Positions 9,910-21,649 of a stretch of 64,000 nucleotides of DNA are shown here, piece by piece. The stretch covers positions 375,291,220 to 375,355,219 of the forward strand of contig JAQMRL010000001.1 in the NCBI GenBank assembly GCA_035578175.1, written 5' to 3'. The position numbers were made by a program, and so were the translations under genes. The notes under the pieces were generated by a model that was not told the origin of the DNA, made no database searches, and worked only from the letters and a program-made list of their open reading frames with translations. Within the stretch, counting starts at the first letter, position 1, and each line of letters begins with the position of its first letter. This DNA comes from Catonia carolina. Lineage: Eukaryota > Arthropoda > Insecta > Hemiptera > Achilidae.

Positions 9910-10690
9910 CAGAGTGATTTTTTAGTCCTGTTACCCAATTGTTAATGTCTGGTAATATTTTTCTAAAAAAAATAAATTTTGTTTTGTGACACTAAGTTGG
10001 TAGCCCTACTCAACCAGTATGGATATGGCAGTGTGAGTTGATTCTCCTTGAGCTGTGTAAAATTTTGTGCCTTTTCCGGTCGTGCTACGAACAGAATGTC
10101 TTTTATTCTAAAACAATCTCTTGTTTAAATCTGGAGGCTGAAGCTCTAGAACTAATCGTATGTGATACGGATACAATTTCAATTTTTTAGCAGCTTTCTG
10201 AGCACTCGAACATGACAAATCAACATGCGAGGAAAGTTTTTGTAAACTTTTCCATGGAGAATTGAGCAATCTTGTTTTCACATTCTCTTAACGTCATCTG
10301 TCAAGAGAGTTGGTCGACCACTACGTTTTCTGCTGCAAACAATACCTGCCTCTAAAAATCAGTTAGTTAGCCTAAAAATTGACTAGAATAGAGTGGAGGA
10401 ACACCAAAAACTTTAATTTGAAATGATTCTTTTACACTCGCATACGATTTTGTAGCAAAATATTGTTCAAGAATGAAAACCCGTTGTTCTAGGGTAAAAG
10501 ACATTCTGTTCGTAACACAACTGGAAACAGCACAAAATTTTACGCAACTCAAGGAGAATCAACTCAAACTGTCGTATCTATACTGGTTGAGTAGGGCTAC
10601 CAACTTTGTGTCACAAAACAAAATATCCCTTTCTTAGAAAAAAATTACCAGACATTAACAATTGGGTAACAGGGCTAAAAAATCACCCGG
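9910..10690 (-). mobile_element. IS630/Tc1-superfamily element, internally deleted, with roughly 200-bp TIRs
   Basis: Ends are CAGAGTGATTTTTTAGTCC on the left and, reversed, CCGGGTGATTTTTTAGCCC on the right, with TA at 9908-9909 and 10691-10692. The inverted arms run about 200 bp (9910-10115 and 10488-10690) with good identity and enclose the start region of a transposase on the minus strand. Its catalytic part has been deleted, so the element could only move with help in trans. Confidence 0.88.
10130..10504 (-). pseudogene. Transposase N-terminal fragment (DUF4817-like HTH), catalytic domain absent
   Basis: The minus-strand frame from ATG 10504 reads MSFTLEQRVFILEQYFATKS, then YASVKESFQIK and FGVPP. 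These are the first helices of the DUF4817-type DNA-binding region found in IS630/Tc1-superfamily transposases. After a disrupted section, the second helix-turn-helix linker appears as SRKRSGRPTLLTDDVK (about 10330-10280) and a trace of the next helices follows to about 10130. The DDE catalytic triad is gone. The left inverted arm contains a second, mirror-image copy of the start region (around 10090-10112), so the deletion created a foldback structure. It is homologous in type to the transposase at 461-1513 but has a different N-terminus and TIR sequence, so it is a separate lineage. Confidence 0.78.
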
Positions 10691-10692
10691 TA

Positions 10693-11835
10693 CTACCATT
10701 AGTTGAAAACATAATTCTAACTTTATTTACAGACTCTCCACTTTACTTTTTTTTCAAGGCGATGAAACCCCCACCCACATCTTTATTAGTTTTCTTTTCT
10801 TTAAAAAAGCGCTGAACGCTACGAAGGGACACGACGCTATAGTCTCTTTCTCGTACTTTTTTATCAAAATAGATCCCTAATTCTGTTCCTATTCCAAAAT
10901 GTACAAAAAGTATTAATAATTTATCTTCTTTGGCAGTATCTAATTTTTCCTCCAATTTTTTTCCGATTTTTAGTAGTGTTCTGATTAGTTTGCAACTAAC
11001 AGTACACTTACTGGTAAACTACCGGCACTTAAAATATAGAAATTACTATCGGCACCAACCAAATAGTCTACATCTAAACTACTCTACTACGAATTCCTAC
11101 AAGTTAATCAACTACCAGTAAAAATAGTACAAAATAACTCAATTATTATTATCATTAAGCAAGTAACAGACAAAATGTTCAGTAATTGGCGCAGAGCGTG
11201 GGAATGAGTAGGTCCTTCCCCTCCACCCCCCAACCAGTTAACATCCGATTTCGAACGATGGGGAGAAGCTCCCCACGTTTCACATTTGCTTCACTCTTCC
11301 GTTTAAGGTTACATAGCTAATTTTTACAACTACTCTGGGAATTGGGTAAGGAAACCATATTTTTCAAATTTCCGATTGATCTAATAGTTTTTATTCCAGA
11401 ACGAATAAAACAATATAACCACAGATAGCCATCCTTCTTTAGCTCCAAAACATAAAGATCAATTGACATCCCGGTATCGAATATTTTACATTTTCTTAAT
11501 TAAACTTTTATTTCACTAGATTTCAATTAGCTGTGCAACTACATACTGCGAAATGTTAAGGACAATAAAGTCTGAAAACCATCCATCCAGGTTTTCTATT
11601 TGTTTTTTCGTAAATTTTTACATTCTTCTCATTGTTTTAATTTCAAATTTTAATTAGAAATTTTTTTTGTAATATGCCGTTATTTCTTTTAAACTCATGA
11701 CCCTTCTTCCGTATAACATGACTGTGTAAACACACGCTTAGAACAAGTGATACACGAAATATTTTACCTACACCGGTCGGTATTTATAACAGATATATTC
11801 AATTTATTCTCCTCAGAACGCACATGAAAAAATAT
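10693..11835. other. AT-rich stretch, no recognisable feature
   Basis: ORFs of about 70 codons (10606-10815 plus, 10743-10955 minus) overlap each other and show no recognisable motif. No repeat ends were seen. Confidence 0.55.
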
Positions 11836-12500
11836 GGTGTGAACACTCACACGACTTTCTCCTGCCAAAGTTAATAATTAAAAACGTAACCTAACTTGAA
11901 TCATCAATAAATGGCCCAATATGAAAAGCAATCTCTATTGGACTTATTTTCATGAGCAAAATATGGTAAATCACTAATATTGACGCTATACTAAGATCTG
12001 TAGGAAGAATTTTTGAAACAAAAGTTGTGGGTTTTAAAATTTTCTATAACTTTAATCATGTATATTTATCCCCGATTTATATATATTAAGACCGCAATCT
12101 TATAAAAATGCCATTTTCACCACGAAAGCAAGCCCCCAATGAATTTTAGCGGACATACCACAACTACAGCTTGTATAGCACAAAGATGTAGTAAGCGAGG
12201 CGATTTTAATTAAAATCGTAAAAGCCATTTTTGAGAATATTGCAAAAATGTGAAAAATCGCCCGAATAAACTACAACTTCCGGTCAATTGATTTTTATAA
12301 AAATGTTCTTGCCGGATCCCCATATTGTACCTAAATTAAGTTCCAAATTTCAATTTCGTACGATTTTCCGTTTTTGAGTTATTTGATTAAAGCTACTCAC
12401 AGATTAATTGGTAAAAGCACTTTTTTGGGTTCAGGGAAACTAAAAGAGTATTCCCGGTGAAAATTCGATTTCAGAAAATCAAGAATAAAACATCAATTTT
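11836..12500 (+). repeat. Interspersed repeat family H, copy 1
   Basis: Starts with the family signature GTGTGAACACTCACACGACT and TTCTCCTGCC, then shares the body phrases of the copy at 24503 (GAGAATATTGCAAAAATG; CGTACGATTTTCCGTTTTTG; GGTTCAGGGAAACT). The right end is decayed. Confidence 0.75.
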
Positions 12501-13656
12501 TTCCCATACCAATAAAATATAGATAAAAATATATCTGCGGTTTCTGTAGACTATATACGATCTCTACTTCTTATACTTCATAAAAACCTATTTATTTATA
12601 AACATAATGAAAATCTTAAGTTGATAAAAAATAGGCTAAACTATGCGTGTCCTGTAATATACCTAGCACTAATCTACTCTCATAACTTAAAAAAGTAGGC
12701 CGGAAGTAAGGAGGGATGAAGAGAATGAAGAGAAGTTCTACCGATCTCATACCCTTTACACTACTGACGTAGGCCTATTTCTGAAGTGAAGACAGCTCCA
12801 TTAGAGGAAATCTTCATCCTAACCTTAATGACAGGCTCAGCCAGGCTTAAAGACAACATAACTGAAGTACCCTTTCCAAAAATGACCCACCAAAACTTTG
12901 ATTAGTTTCTCCCACAATTATATACTAATGCTTTTATTTGAAATTACCGATAGTAGATAACTTTTATAATTTAACCATTATAATTATGTTTATTAATATT
13001 TTGAGCAACATGTCAGGATCAACTGAAGATAGAAATTTTATTTGTTCAGAAAGTAAGAAAATAAATTGTTCAATGAACCACTAATATCTGTTTCAGAAAA
13101 TTTAAAATATATTAAAAAAAGTATTACAAATTAGAAAAAATAGTACCTGATTGGTAGTCTCAAAATAATGTGCATTAAATAAATCGATTTTTTGTTTTCC
13201 TGATTTCTTCCACATAGCCTACGGGAAGTTACTCTTTTTCTACTTATTTCAAAAAAATTTTCAAAATTCAAATACTGTACTTTTCCTAAGAATCATGTGT
13301 AAAACACACGGTTAGTGTCGGAAAAATGTAACTGGCTCCTATGCCAGGGGTACCGAGTCCGAAAGCCGATCAGGACTGGAATTTTTCTACGACTCATTTT
13401 CATCTATCATCCTTGACAGTCTGGATATACATAACAGTTGGACATTAAGCCAAAAAATAATGTACCAACTTTTAGAACTTTAATTCTTCTGGAAGTAAAC
13501 AAAAATAATATATATTTCTTTAATTAACCATTTTTTTATCTCTTAGGCGAAAGTGATCGAACTGATAATTTGTAATTTTCATTTCAAACGCTAAGGCATA
13601 ACTCTGCCGAACTTCAGCTTTCTCGGTGTTCAGGAAGTTAGAGAAGTTGTTCTGAG
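12501..13656. other. AT-rich stretch, no recognisable feature
   Basis: No supported gene or repeat boundary. There is a small, less AT-rich patch around 13320-13400 with no identity. Confidence 0.55.
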
Positions 13657-13750
13657 TGAGTTAATTAATTAACTATTAATTAATTAATTAATTAATTAAT
13701 CAAATAATAATAATAATTAATTAATAATTAATGATAATTAATTAATTATC
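13657..13750. repeat. (TTAA)n / (ATT)n simple repeat
   Basis: An almost pure run of TTAATTAATTAA with AATAATAAT interruptions. Confidence 0.95.
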
Positions 13751-13831
13751 TATATGTACAAAAAATTCTTCCCTCATTCCCTGGACCGCGTACTTTATGC
13801 TTATAGTATGTACACCGATAACTGGATTTTA

Positions 13832-14215
13832 ACTCCTTCTTCTTCTTCTTCTTCTCCTCCTTCTCCTCCTACTCCTCTTCCTCTTCCTCCTTCTTCTTTC
13901 ACAACGGTTAGACAATGTTTCGGTCCACCCAATCAGAAAAACTGATTCCATCTCCTCCGAGGCCTACCCACACCTCTTTTCCCTAATTAAATACGACCCT
14001 TTTATCTCCTTTTGTACTAACTAATTTTTGTATTCAGCGCATAGACTCCCAACTCTCCTTGAATGTTTTTTTTCTGAAGTCTGTCTAATCAGGAAGAACC
14101 TTTGACAGCCCAAAGAAAACTTATTTCTGCTGCATGTTCTCTGTTTTTTCTTGAACCTATAGTCTATATTTTACTTCCATAAGCAAATATGAGGACAGCT
14201 TACGCCTTATAAAAT
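13832..14215 (-). pseudogene. LINE reverse transcriptase C-terminal fragment, antisense, with simple tail
   Basis: Minus-strand reading across frames gives the thumb/C-terminal block of RTE-like LINEs: LIFAYGSKI at the position of the usual LLYGSEtW, then REHAAEISFLWAVKGSS, LDRLQKKNIQGELGV, and GVGRPRRRWNQF near the 3' end. The TTC/TCC run at 13832-13899 is, on the element strand, a GAA/GGA-type simple tail directly after the coding end, as in the related piece at 17847-18511. Several stops and shifts are present, and no target duplication was seen. The reading is patchy, so the LINE call is secure but the exact clade is not. Confidence 0.7.
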
Positions 14216-15134
14216 ATTAATTGTTATCCTATTACATAACAATTATTGTAATGTATAATTTTAACTTTTTTCTCTGAAATATTTTTTTCAGTAAAATCGG
14301 AATTATTTCAATAAATATTGGTAATAATAATGCAAATAATCATTGTGTTATTTCCTTTAATTCATTTTTTACGTGGCCGCCGAAGGCCGTTAACAAACAA
14401 TAGATAATGTTTAATGAACAATATAAAAAATAAAATGTATGTATTCAAATTCAAAAGCAGTAATTTTATTTACTTGTTGTATTTTTGTTTTTGTTAAAAT
14501 ACAAAATATTATTCCATTCATCAAATAAATTACAGACATTTTTGGAAAATAATATATGTAGTTTTTGTTTTTGTTAGGTTTCTTATAATGTATGCGCTAC
14601 CATACGTCCTAAGGGTAAATTCAACGAGTTAAATAAAGTACAGAATGAAAACTCTACCACCACTGAAACAAATAATGAAAATGAATCTGTATTTTAGGCA
14701 ATTTTTGTTTAATATTTTATAACTACAGTTCATAAGGTTTGGTACAATGTGCACCAATTAAACGCAAGAGAATTAAAACATTGCATGTTTGTTATTTAAT
14801 TAAATTCAGTAGAAATATTTTAACAAATATGTCAACATCGTATTATACTCACCAAAGTAAAATAATAATTGACATAAAAATATTATAATTTAATGTAGAA
14901 TAAAACATAAATATAAATGATTAGCCTATTCCTGGAAACGAAGGGGAATATTAAATTACACTGGGCTAAACAGCAAAATATTCCACGTTTGGTAACTTCT
15001 TCGCGCTTCACCTAGAATATTATCATTAGAAAAATCTCTAACAAAAAATGAACGCGGTTTCATATTCATGTATTCATTTTAGCACATATTTTATCAAAGA
15101 TAAAAAAAAATAACAAACGCTTATATTCAATACG
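14216..15134. other. AT-rich stretch, no recognisable feature
   Basis: Nothing supported on either strand. Confidence 0.6.
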
Positions 15135-15410
15135 ATCCACCGGGTTGGTTTAGTTGTAAAGTCGTCGCCTCGAGTCAGATGTTTGATGTACAGAGACGAG
15201 GGTTCCGTGATCCAAATCCTAGTAGAGGTAGTTACTTTTATACAAATTTGAATACTAGATAGTGGTTACCGGTTTACTTTGATGGTTGGGGTTCAATTAA
15301 CTATACTTTCTCAGGAATAATCGACCTGAGTCTGTACAAGACAACACCTCATTTACATGTTATACATATCTTTATCTCATTGGGTCATAGGGTTGCTTGT
15401 TTAGGTCAAC
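15135..15410 (+). mobile_element. tRNA-derived SINE (family B)
   Basis: The head has a tRNA-like A box (GGGTTGGTTTAGTTGTAAAG) and a B-box-like GATCCAAATCC. The body contains TACTTTGATGGTTGGGGTTC and ACCTGAGTCTGTACAAGAC, and the 3' part ends TCATTGGGTCATAGGG. The same family lies reversed at 48578-48899 and 18768-18870. Confidence 0.8.
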
Positions 15411-15526
15411 AGCCGAAAGGCTGGTTAGAACCTCTAGAGGTTTTACTAAGTAAAACGAGGAGTGAGGTGGCTGACTTCCCTTCTTCACTAAGTTGAAAGA
15501 GTATGCTTATCAGTATACCAGGCATA
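15411..15526 (+). repeat. Interspersed repeat family R, copy 3 (5' part only)
   Basis: GTTTAGGTCAACAGCCGAAA through CTTATCAGTATACCAGGC. It directly abuts the SINE B 3' end, so one inserted into or beside the other. Confidence 0.8.
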
Positions 15527-15849
15527 AAATCTCAACCTCGATCTCAAGGCATAAATCTCTTTTATAAAATCTCAACCTCGTGTACTTGCCTCCAACCTTT
15601 AAAAACACGAAGGTTGATAGGTACAAGTAAAATTATAAAATTTTTTCTTACAATACTTGTACAATCTTAATCATTAAGATACAAAGTTATTTAAGACCAA
15701 TCAAAATTAACGAAATTAAAAGGTACGTGAATTATTGAAAGTTAAGATACGGTTATGCGGTTACCTTGTGATACCGATGAAAACTAGTAATGCAAAACAT
15801 TTACTAACTTTATCCAACAGTAAAAACACAATTGTATTACATAATGTTA

Positions 15850-16530
15850 CCGACCGGGGCTGACGACACGTGGCAAAGCCTTACTTGCAACATTGGTGGT
15901 TGAAAATAGCCGTTTAATTGGCTGGGGGTCCTGAGAAGAACCATTTGGGTTTTTGTGGTCTGAAAAGGGCCGTTGTGGGAGGTTGGAAGCGGTGAGCCGG
16001 CGTGTAGAGAACGGTTCCCGAAAAGTGACGGCTCGGCTATCGGGTTCAGGCCTAGCTCTCCCTCAGTGGCAGTTGGGTCCCCATTGCAGCGTGACAGTGG
16101 TGGCCCCTAGAGTCCCGCATTGTCAGATTGGCGTAGGCCGTCGGCTGACAGCGCGGCTGAGGCGGTGCTCTCTATGCCGCGCTGAACTCTATCTTCACCG
16201 TGGTGCCATCAGGCACGCACGGACTTCCTTCAGCTGACCGATGCGGGAATGTAGAGTCCGCCACCGGTAGCGTCGATCAGAGGTGGCTGCGTCGGGTCTC
16301 GGCTGAGCTGTTCTTCTTTCTTGCTGCCTCTTTTCTTTCTTGTTCTTCGCAGTTCGGAAGCTGGATGGCGAGTGCGACTCGCGGTTCGGTGCGGCCGCTT
16401 AAATCCCCTCCGGTGAGTCCGCTTCATGGTGAAGGGGAGGTACTGCTGGCTGCACGTCGTTAGCGCTCCTCGCGGCAGGCAGGTTCTGGGACCGTCTGCA
16501 GGCGCTGATAATGGTGGGGCAGTCGGCGAC
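15850..16530. other. Isolated GC- and CpG-rich island of unknown nature
   Basis: About 680 bp are markedly richer in G, C and CpG than all neighbouring DNA, with abrupt edges (AT-rich before about 15850 and after 16530). Open frames of 83-100 codons on both strands reflect the lack of A/T-rich stops rather than a recognised protein. Possibilities are a host promoter/first-exon CpG island on the plus strand, or the GC-rich 5' end of an otherwise lost retroelement. A candidate exon lies at 16353-16412. I recognise no protein domain. Confidence 0.6.
16353..16412 (+). other. Candidate 60-nt exon inside the GC-rich island
   Basis: A long pyrimidine tract (16310-16349) ending in TTCGCAG precedes this segment, and it is followed directly by CCG|GTGAGT, a consensus splice donor. 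The 60 nt between are divisible by three and stay open in the frame beginning FGSWMASATRGS. This is inference from splice-signal quality. It may be an untranslated or chance exon, and no partner exon was identified in the window. Confidence 0.35.
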
Positions 16531-17834
16531 ACTAAATTAAAACATTAATTTTTACAATTAATATTGATTCTTTTCGATATTCTTCAAGTAAATTTATTTT
16601 TTCAGTGTTACTGAACCTTAAACATCTCAGATAATATGGTCTACAAAACTTTCATTTTAAAGTTATTTTTTACATATAGCGTACCATATACATACTTATA
16701 TTGCCGGAAGTATTTCTTTCTCAAAAGCAGAAGTACGTGTAACCATTAGAGTACCTAATTAAAAATATGTATAGAACTATAGTTGTTAAAAATTGAATGT
16801 TAATTTTTGTCGTTTTAAATATAATTTTTATTATTATACAGATCGTTTATGAGAAAACTGAGTTAACATTGTTATTGGAATAAGTATAGATTGCGTCACT
16901 GACACCCACTTTTCCACAGCTTTAGAGTAAGATATTAAAGGTGGGTAAACTCATGTTATTGTTTGAACTACCACTTGAAACCCACTTGAAACCGCTCTTT
17001 AAATTCAAACATTGAAAATATGAATTAATTAATAAATAATTTATTATCTAGAAATTTCGTTTTGTTTTTATGTACAACTAACTCTTTTAAAAAAAATATT
17101 AACGCTAATTTTAAGCATATCATATTATACACCACTCCTTTACGATGGTTAAATATTTAGTTCTAAATAAAATCAAGTTTTTCAATAAGTGCTTTGATGT
17201 AAGTTCAAACAATAATTACTCTTCACAGCAGGTTATCTTTTATATTATAGAATACAAGTTTTAGTATTGACTGTACCATAAAATGAGCACGCCATAAAAG
17301 GAAAGTGGTATGAATTTCATTTGAAACGAAGTACGTTCTACTGAAATTAATTTAAATAAACCTATATGTTACGAGTGCATAATATTTACCGTACTGCAAA
17401 CCATATAAAATAAACATTCTACGTTTGTACATCATAAGTAGTTCACATTTTAACAACATGTAAATGTAATGCATTTCAGTTAATATTTGAATCGTATAAT
17501 ATATATGATTATCATACAGAACTCTATTTGGCTCAATAAACTGTAAATTTGTCTTGTGTTTATGGTGTAGCAATTCGTTACTCTTTCCTGTAAATATATC
17601 CATAAAAATATGTGTTATGAAAACCGTTTGAACTTCTAAAAAATTTTCAAAATAATTTATTTTACACGTTTATGAATTATTTTGAAGCTTTATTCTCACT
17701 AATTATAATAATAATGCGTTCAACAACATGAAACGATTTTGAAAAATAAACTAATTTTAAATGTAGGAAGTTTTTTATACAATATCACAAATTCATGCTA
17801 TACTAAAAAAAGTAATTTCGTATAAAATAATCTA
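16531..17834. other. AT-rich stretch, no recognisable feature
   Basis: No gene, repeat end or RNA recognised. The longest ORF (83 codons, minus, 17352-17603) is AT-rich and without motif. Confidence 0.55.
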
Positions 17835-17846
17835 ATAAAAGCGTTT

Positions 17847-18511
17847 CTTCTTCTTCTTCTTCTTCTCTTCATACTTAAGGATTACGCTTCCGCCTGTTCC
17901 GACTTACAACAGCGACAAACGATTGAATTATTTCCATATTTTGCGTGGCCTCCCAATATCTCTCTTCCTCATCGGTATGTATTGTAAAACACTGAGGGGA
18001 ATCCTTCTCTCAGGCATCCTCTCTAAGTGCTCCCTTCATCGACTTCGATATTCTTCAATCTTCCCATTCGGGTTTTAAACATCCGATTCCGTTCTTATGT
18101 TCTCATATCTTAGCGGTCCCTACGAATGCAATCCTTTGTTCTTCGCTGGAATCGCATCTCTGCCGCCCGTACTCTACTCTCCTGTGTTTTGGTACTAATC
18201 CACGACTCACTTTCATAGAGTAGAACTGGGGCAGCCATCACCTTGCAAAACTTTATTTCAGGTTCTTTTCTTGTTTTCCTGCCTAGGGTTGTCCTAATAT
18301 TGCCGCACACTGCTTGAAATTAGCCAACTTTCTTCTCAATATCCAAATCTAGATCAAATCCGATGTCACAACTTAAATAATTGCATTGTGATACTTATTC
18401 GAGCTTCATCTACCACAATTTTAGACCTGGTAGGATATTTAGCGTAAATGTCATTACTTTTGATTTTTCTACGGAAACTTTGAAATTGTATTTTTTGCAT
18501 AATTCCATTTC
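17847..18511 (-). pseudogene. 5'-truncated LINE 3' end with 12-bp target duplication
   Basis: The insertion is flanked by identical ATAAAAGCGTTT at 17835-17846 and 18512-18523. On the minus strand it carries the RT C-terminal region: KSKVMTFTLN, a YL-CDIGFD-type segment, VCGNIRTTLGRKTRKE, KFCKVMAAPVLLYESESW (usual LLYGSEsW), then RAAEMRFQRRTKDC and GRPRKIWK-like residues near the end. The element tail on its own strand is a GAA-type simple repeat (17847-17868 read in reverse). There are multiple stops and at least one shift. It shares wording with the LINE pieces at 13832 and 39335, so these look like one family, probably RTE-like. Confidence 0.85.
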
Positions 18512-18767
18512 ATAAAAGCGTTTATAGAATGTAACGTGGCACATTAGCTACGGAATACACGGATACTGATACCAGGATGAGGTAAACTGAAACGGAGGAG
18601 AGCGAAGGTACCTGATTGTCTATTGTTATTGTGTTCAATTCACAATATTATGTACTATTCGAGTTAAAATGCATTGGTTCACAAGTTTAAACGGAACTAG
18701 TAGTAAAAAGATACATTAACAACTAGAACAGTACTGAAACGTGAATAATAAATATTAGAATTTTTTT

Positions 18768-18870
18768 AATCCCTAATGTGTGTACGTTGCAATCTGTTAA
18801 ATTTAAAACAGTAAGCAACCCCATGACCCAATGAGATGATGCTGATATGTACGACGAGTAAATGTGGCGT
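18768..18870 (-). mobile_element. SINE family B, 3' fragment, reversed
   Basis: AATCCCTAATGTGTGTACG through AGCAACCCCATGACCCAATG matches the 3' end of the copy at 48578-48899. The tRNA-like head is missing. Confidence 0.75.
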
Positions 18871-19655
18871 ACTATCAATTTCTATATTATAGGTACCCGA
18901 GTTTGGAGCCTTGTTTCTTCAAAACCGATTGTTCAATTTTAACCCTTAGAAGCCGGGTAGCCCATATATGGCTGTTAGATGACGAGTATGTAAGTACTCT
19001 ACAGTTTGTGTAATAGTGAAGGTTATTGTACGCGCACACCAGTAAATATTATAGTTAAATAATAGCTGAATGTATGAGGAAGAAAGTAAGCTATTTAGAA
19101 ACACAATCAGGTAAGTGGGAAATTTTCTATTGATTTGTAAATGTTCGGATACCACTCAATTCCGATTTTTTTTGAAGAAAACCGTGTAAAGGCCCCGTAC
19201 GTATCTCATTTAAAAATAGAGTTATAGTCGCGTTTGAAAGCTTGAATGGTAGAGGTAGGTCTTAAGTTGTTCAATGTTGCTATTATAGCAAAATTGGTTG
19301 AATTGAATATGACCTGTAAAAGGGAATAAACGCTCCGAAATTTTTAAAATAGCGTATTTCCAGACATTCTTCACAATTGAACTAAAATGTTCTAATATTA
19401 TCTTTTATAATATTTTTATACTCGTATATGAAGGTATTCAAAAAAGTTCAGGCTTTCATATAATAACATATGTCATATAAATAACTGTAGAAATGGGCTA
19501 ATGCCATCAGCTCAAAGAGAGAAATTGTTTCGGCCTGCATATTAGCACAGAATCCATATACACTTGACTCTTACATACGCTTGAATAGTCGTATAGTGTG
19601 GTAAGCGAGGGCGTTTGATGTATCAAATTTTTTGCTAGACGTTTTCCTACAATAC
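18871..19655. other. AT-rich stretch, no recognisable feature
   Basis: Nothing supported. Confidence 0.55.
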
Positions 19656-19659
19656 CACA

Positions 19660-19692
19660 CTAATATATATACATATATATATATATATATAC
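19660..19692. repeat. (TA)n microsatellite
   Basis: Near-pure TA alternation with a few C interruptions. Confidence 0.9.
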
Positions 19693-20334
19693 ATTTATTG
19701 CCAAATTTTGACAAAACCGCGTGACTTAGCATAAATTACGACAAATTTTTCGTGAATTCGCTGTAACTGGCGTAAAAACCGGAGTTTCATGTTTGTTTTT
19801 TAAAACATCTCTCGAAGTTCTCTTAATATCTCATAAAAATTTCAATTTTTTTGGATAAAAGTTGGACAAAAAAGCCAAGTCTATCCCCGCGATCTCGGAA
19901 TTCGTTTTCGAAGAGTTAACTAGTATTCTAAAACCTATCAGTTTCAGAACGGTTTACGTACTATACACCAAAATTTAGCTAATTTCAATCTGCGTTGTTA
20001 CATGTCAGTTTCATATTTTTAGCGTTTTTAATATTGCGTTATCAGGATGAGAAGAACAAAAATGGCCGGTATTTTTTGTTGCTGCAACAAATCAAACACA
20101 TTTCGAGGCTTATAACTCAAACACCACTCGACCAATTTATTTGAGATTTCGCCGGAATAGAGACTTGTATGTTGTTATTGTACGTATGAAATATCAGATT
20201 TGTAGCGTATTTTAATTTTGAGTTATTAGTAATATTCTGAACCCCAGTTAACTCCGTAACCGCTCATTAATTCGGCAATTTCGAAAACCCATTATGTTCA
20301 GTATAAAAATATTAATAAAAATTCATTATTTCGT
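19693..20334. other. Unclassified stretch, probably repeat-derived
   Basis: No ORF. The wording (for example CTCAAACACCACTCGACCAA, then TTTGAGTTATTAG) resembles that of dispersed non-coding insect repeats, but no second copy was found in the window. Confidence 0.35.
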
Positions 20335-20737
20335 CGTATAATGCTTCGTTTAACGGTAATTAGCGATTTTCTGTTTTTTTCTTACGAAATTTTGTAAATA
20401 AATCGATTTTCTTTTTCAAATTTCAGCCTTAGTATGCATTTTACGACAAAAGTGTATAATCAAATTTATAGGAAATTAAAATATCTACAACTTTTAAATG
20501 AGCGTTTTTCTCTACAGAGATCAGAGCCTAGATAATCAGAGCCTAGTTTAGCGAAAAAGAATGATTTTCCGTATTTTTAAGCCAAACTAAGGTTGATTTT
20601 CATTTTGCCTCTTTCTCTCATGATTAAATTAGGTTAGTTGTTTGTTTATTTCCAATGTTTTATTACTAATGTTAGGTTATATTGTTCATTATTTGCATTG
20701 GCAAGAGAAAGTCATGTGAGTGTTTAACACCAGATTT
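20335..20737 (-). repeat. Interspersed repeat family H, copy 2, reversed
   Basis: Reverse complement of the left part of family H, ending at the right with TTGGCAAGAGAAAGTCATGT and GAGTGTTTAACACCAG. It shares the block with ACGACAAAAGTGTATA and CTCTACAGAG. Confidence 0.8.
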
Positions 20738-21295
20738 TTATACTAGTACAGATGGCTCGTTGGATCTGACCGTTTGCAATATTACATCTTAATTAATGTG
20801 TTAGGAAGATCTATAGCCCATAATAGTCTTAACCGTCTAATAGTTGGGCGTTAAGTTGTAGCTAAATTACTTCTCAGAGATTAGGTTGACTCACTGAACG
20901 ACCATTAAAACGTTTTTAGGACTAATTAGTTAAATCTCTAATAAAATGAAATTTGAGATCTCTGTGCTTGTTGAAATATCTACACATATAAAACCGTAAG
21001 TCCTTGCTCACTCATCTCAATCATCTCAGCTCAATCATCTCTAATTAGCTGTCCGATCATCTAAAGAGCTTAAATTCTGTAAATTTGTTCCTTCAGGGTT
21101 GAACAGAGAAACTAATACATTTACATTTTGATCACTTTTGCTTAAGTAGCAGAAACGGAATAAATATTATAATGAAATTCATACTATTTCTATGCCTTTA
21201 AGAAGTATATACAAAAGTAAAGTATTGTGACAATATCTAAAAGGAAACTGTGTTCGAGAATTCTCGAGGAGGACCGAGCTTTTTAAAATATTATC
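20738..21295. other. AT-rich stretch, no recognisable feature
   Basis: No supported feature. Confidence 0.5.
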
Positions 21296-21440
21296 TATAC
21301 TAATATTATAAAGACAAAGTGTGTTCTTCTTTTGTGCAGGCTAATTTCCAAAACTACTGAACGGATTTTGATGAAATTTTGACAGTATATTTACATTTAT
21401 ATTCACAGCAAGAATTTCTTTTTAAATTTTTTAAAATGCT
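21296..21440 (+). repeat. Dispersed repeat fragment (ACTAATATTATAAAGACAAAG type)
   Basis: The phrase CTAATATTATAAAGACAAAG followed by AAACTACTGAACGGATTTTG matches a motif I know from small, widely dispersed insect repeats. Only a fragment is visible and its boundaries are uncertain. Confidence 0.5.
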
Positions 21441-21649
21441 AAACGAAGGGCCCTAATGAAGATTTTCATAAATGTGTATATCTGTGTGTACATGTGAGTA
21501 GATATTGCTGTTGAAGAAGATGAAGGGGTTTGATGTAGTCGAGAGACATACGCGGGGGAAATTATCAAAACATCGTGTGTGTGTGTCCGTTGGAGTATGT
21601 ACAGCGATCTAGCAGCTAGACAATTTCTGATACATTTATTTTTTTTAAA

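Noticed and set aside
10743..10955. 70-codon minus ORF ending in a Lys-rich tail
   Set aside because: No motif, low complexity, and it overlaps an equally long opposite-strand ORF.
15953..16532. ORFs of 83-100 codons on both strands of the GC-rich island
   Set aside because: Overlapping open frames on both strands are expected where A/T-rich stop codons are scarce; no domain or motif was recognised.
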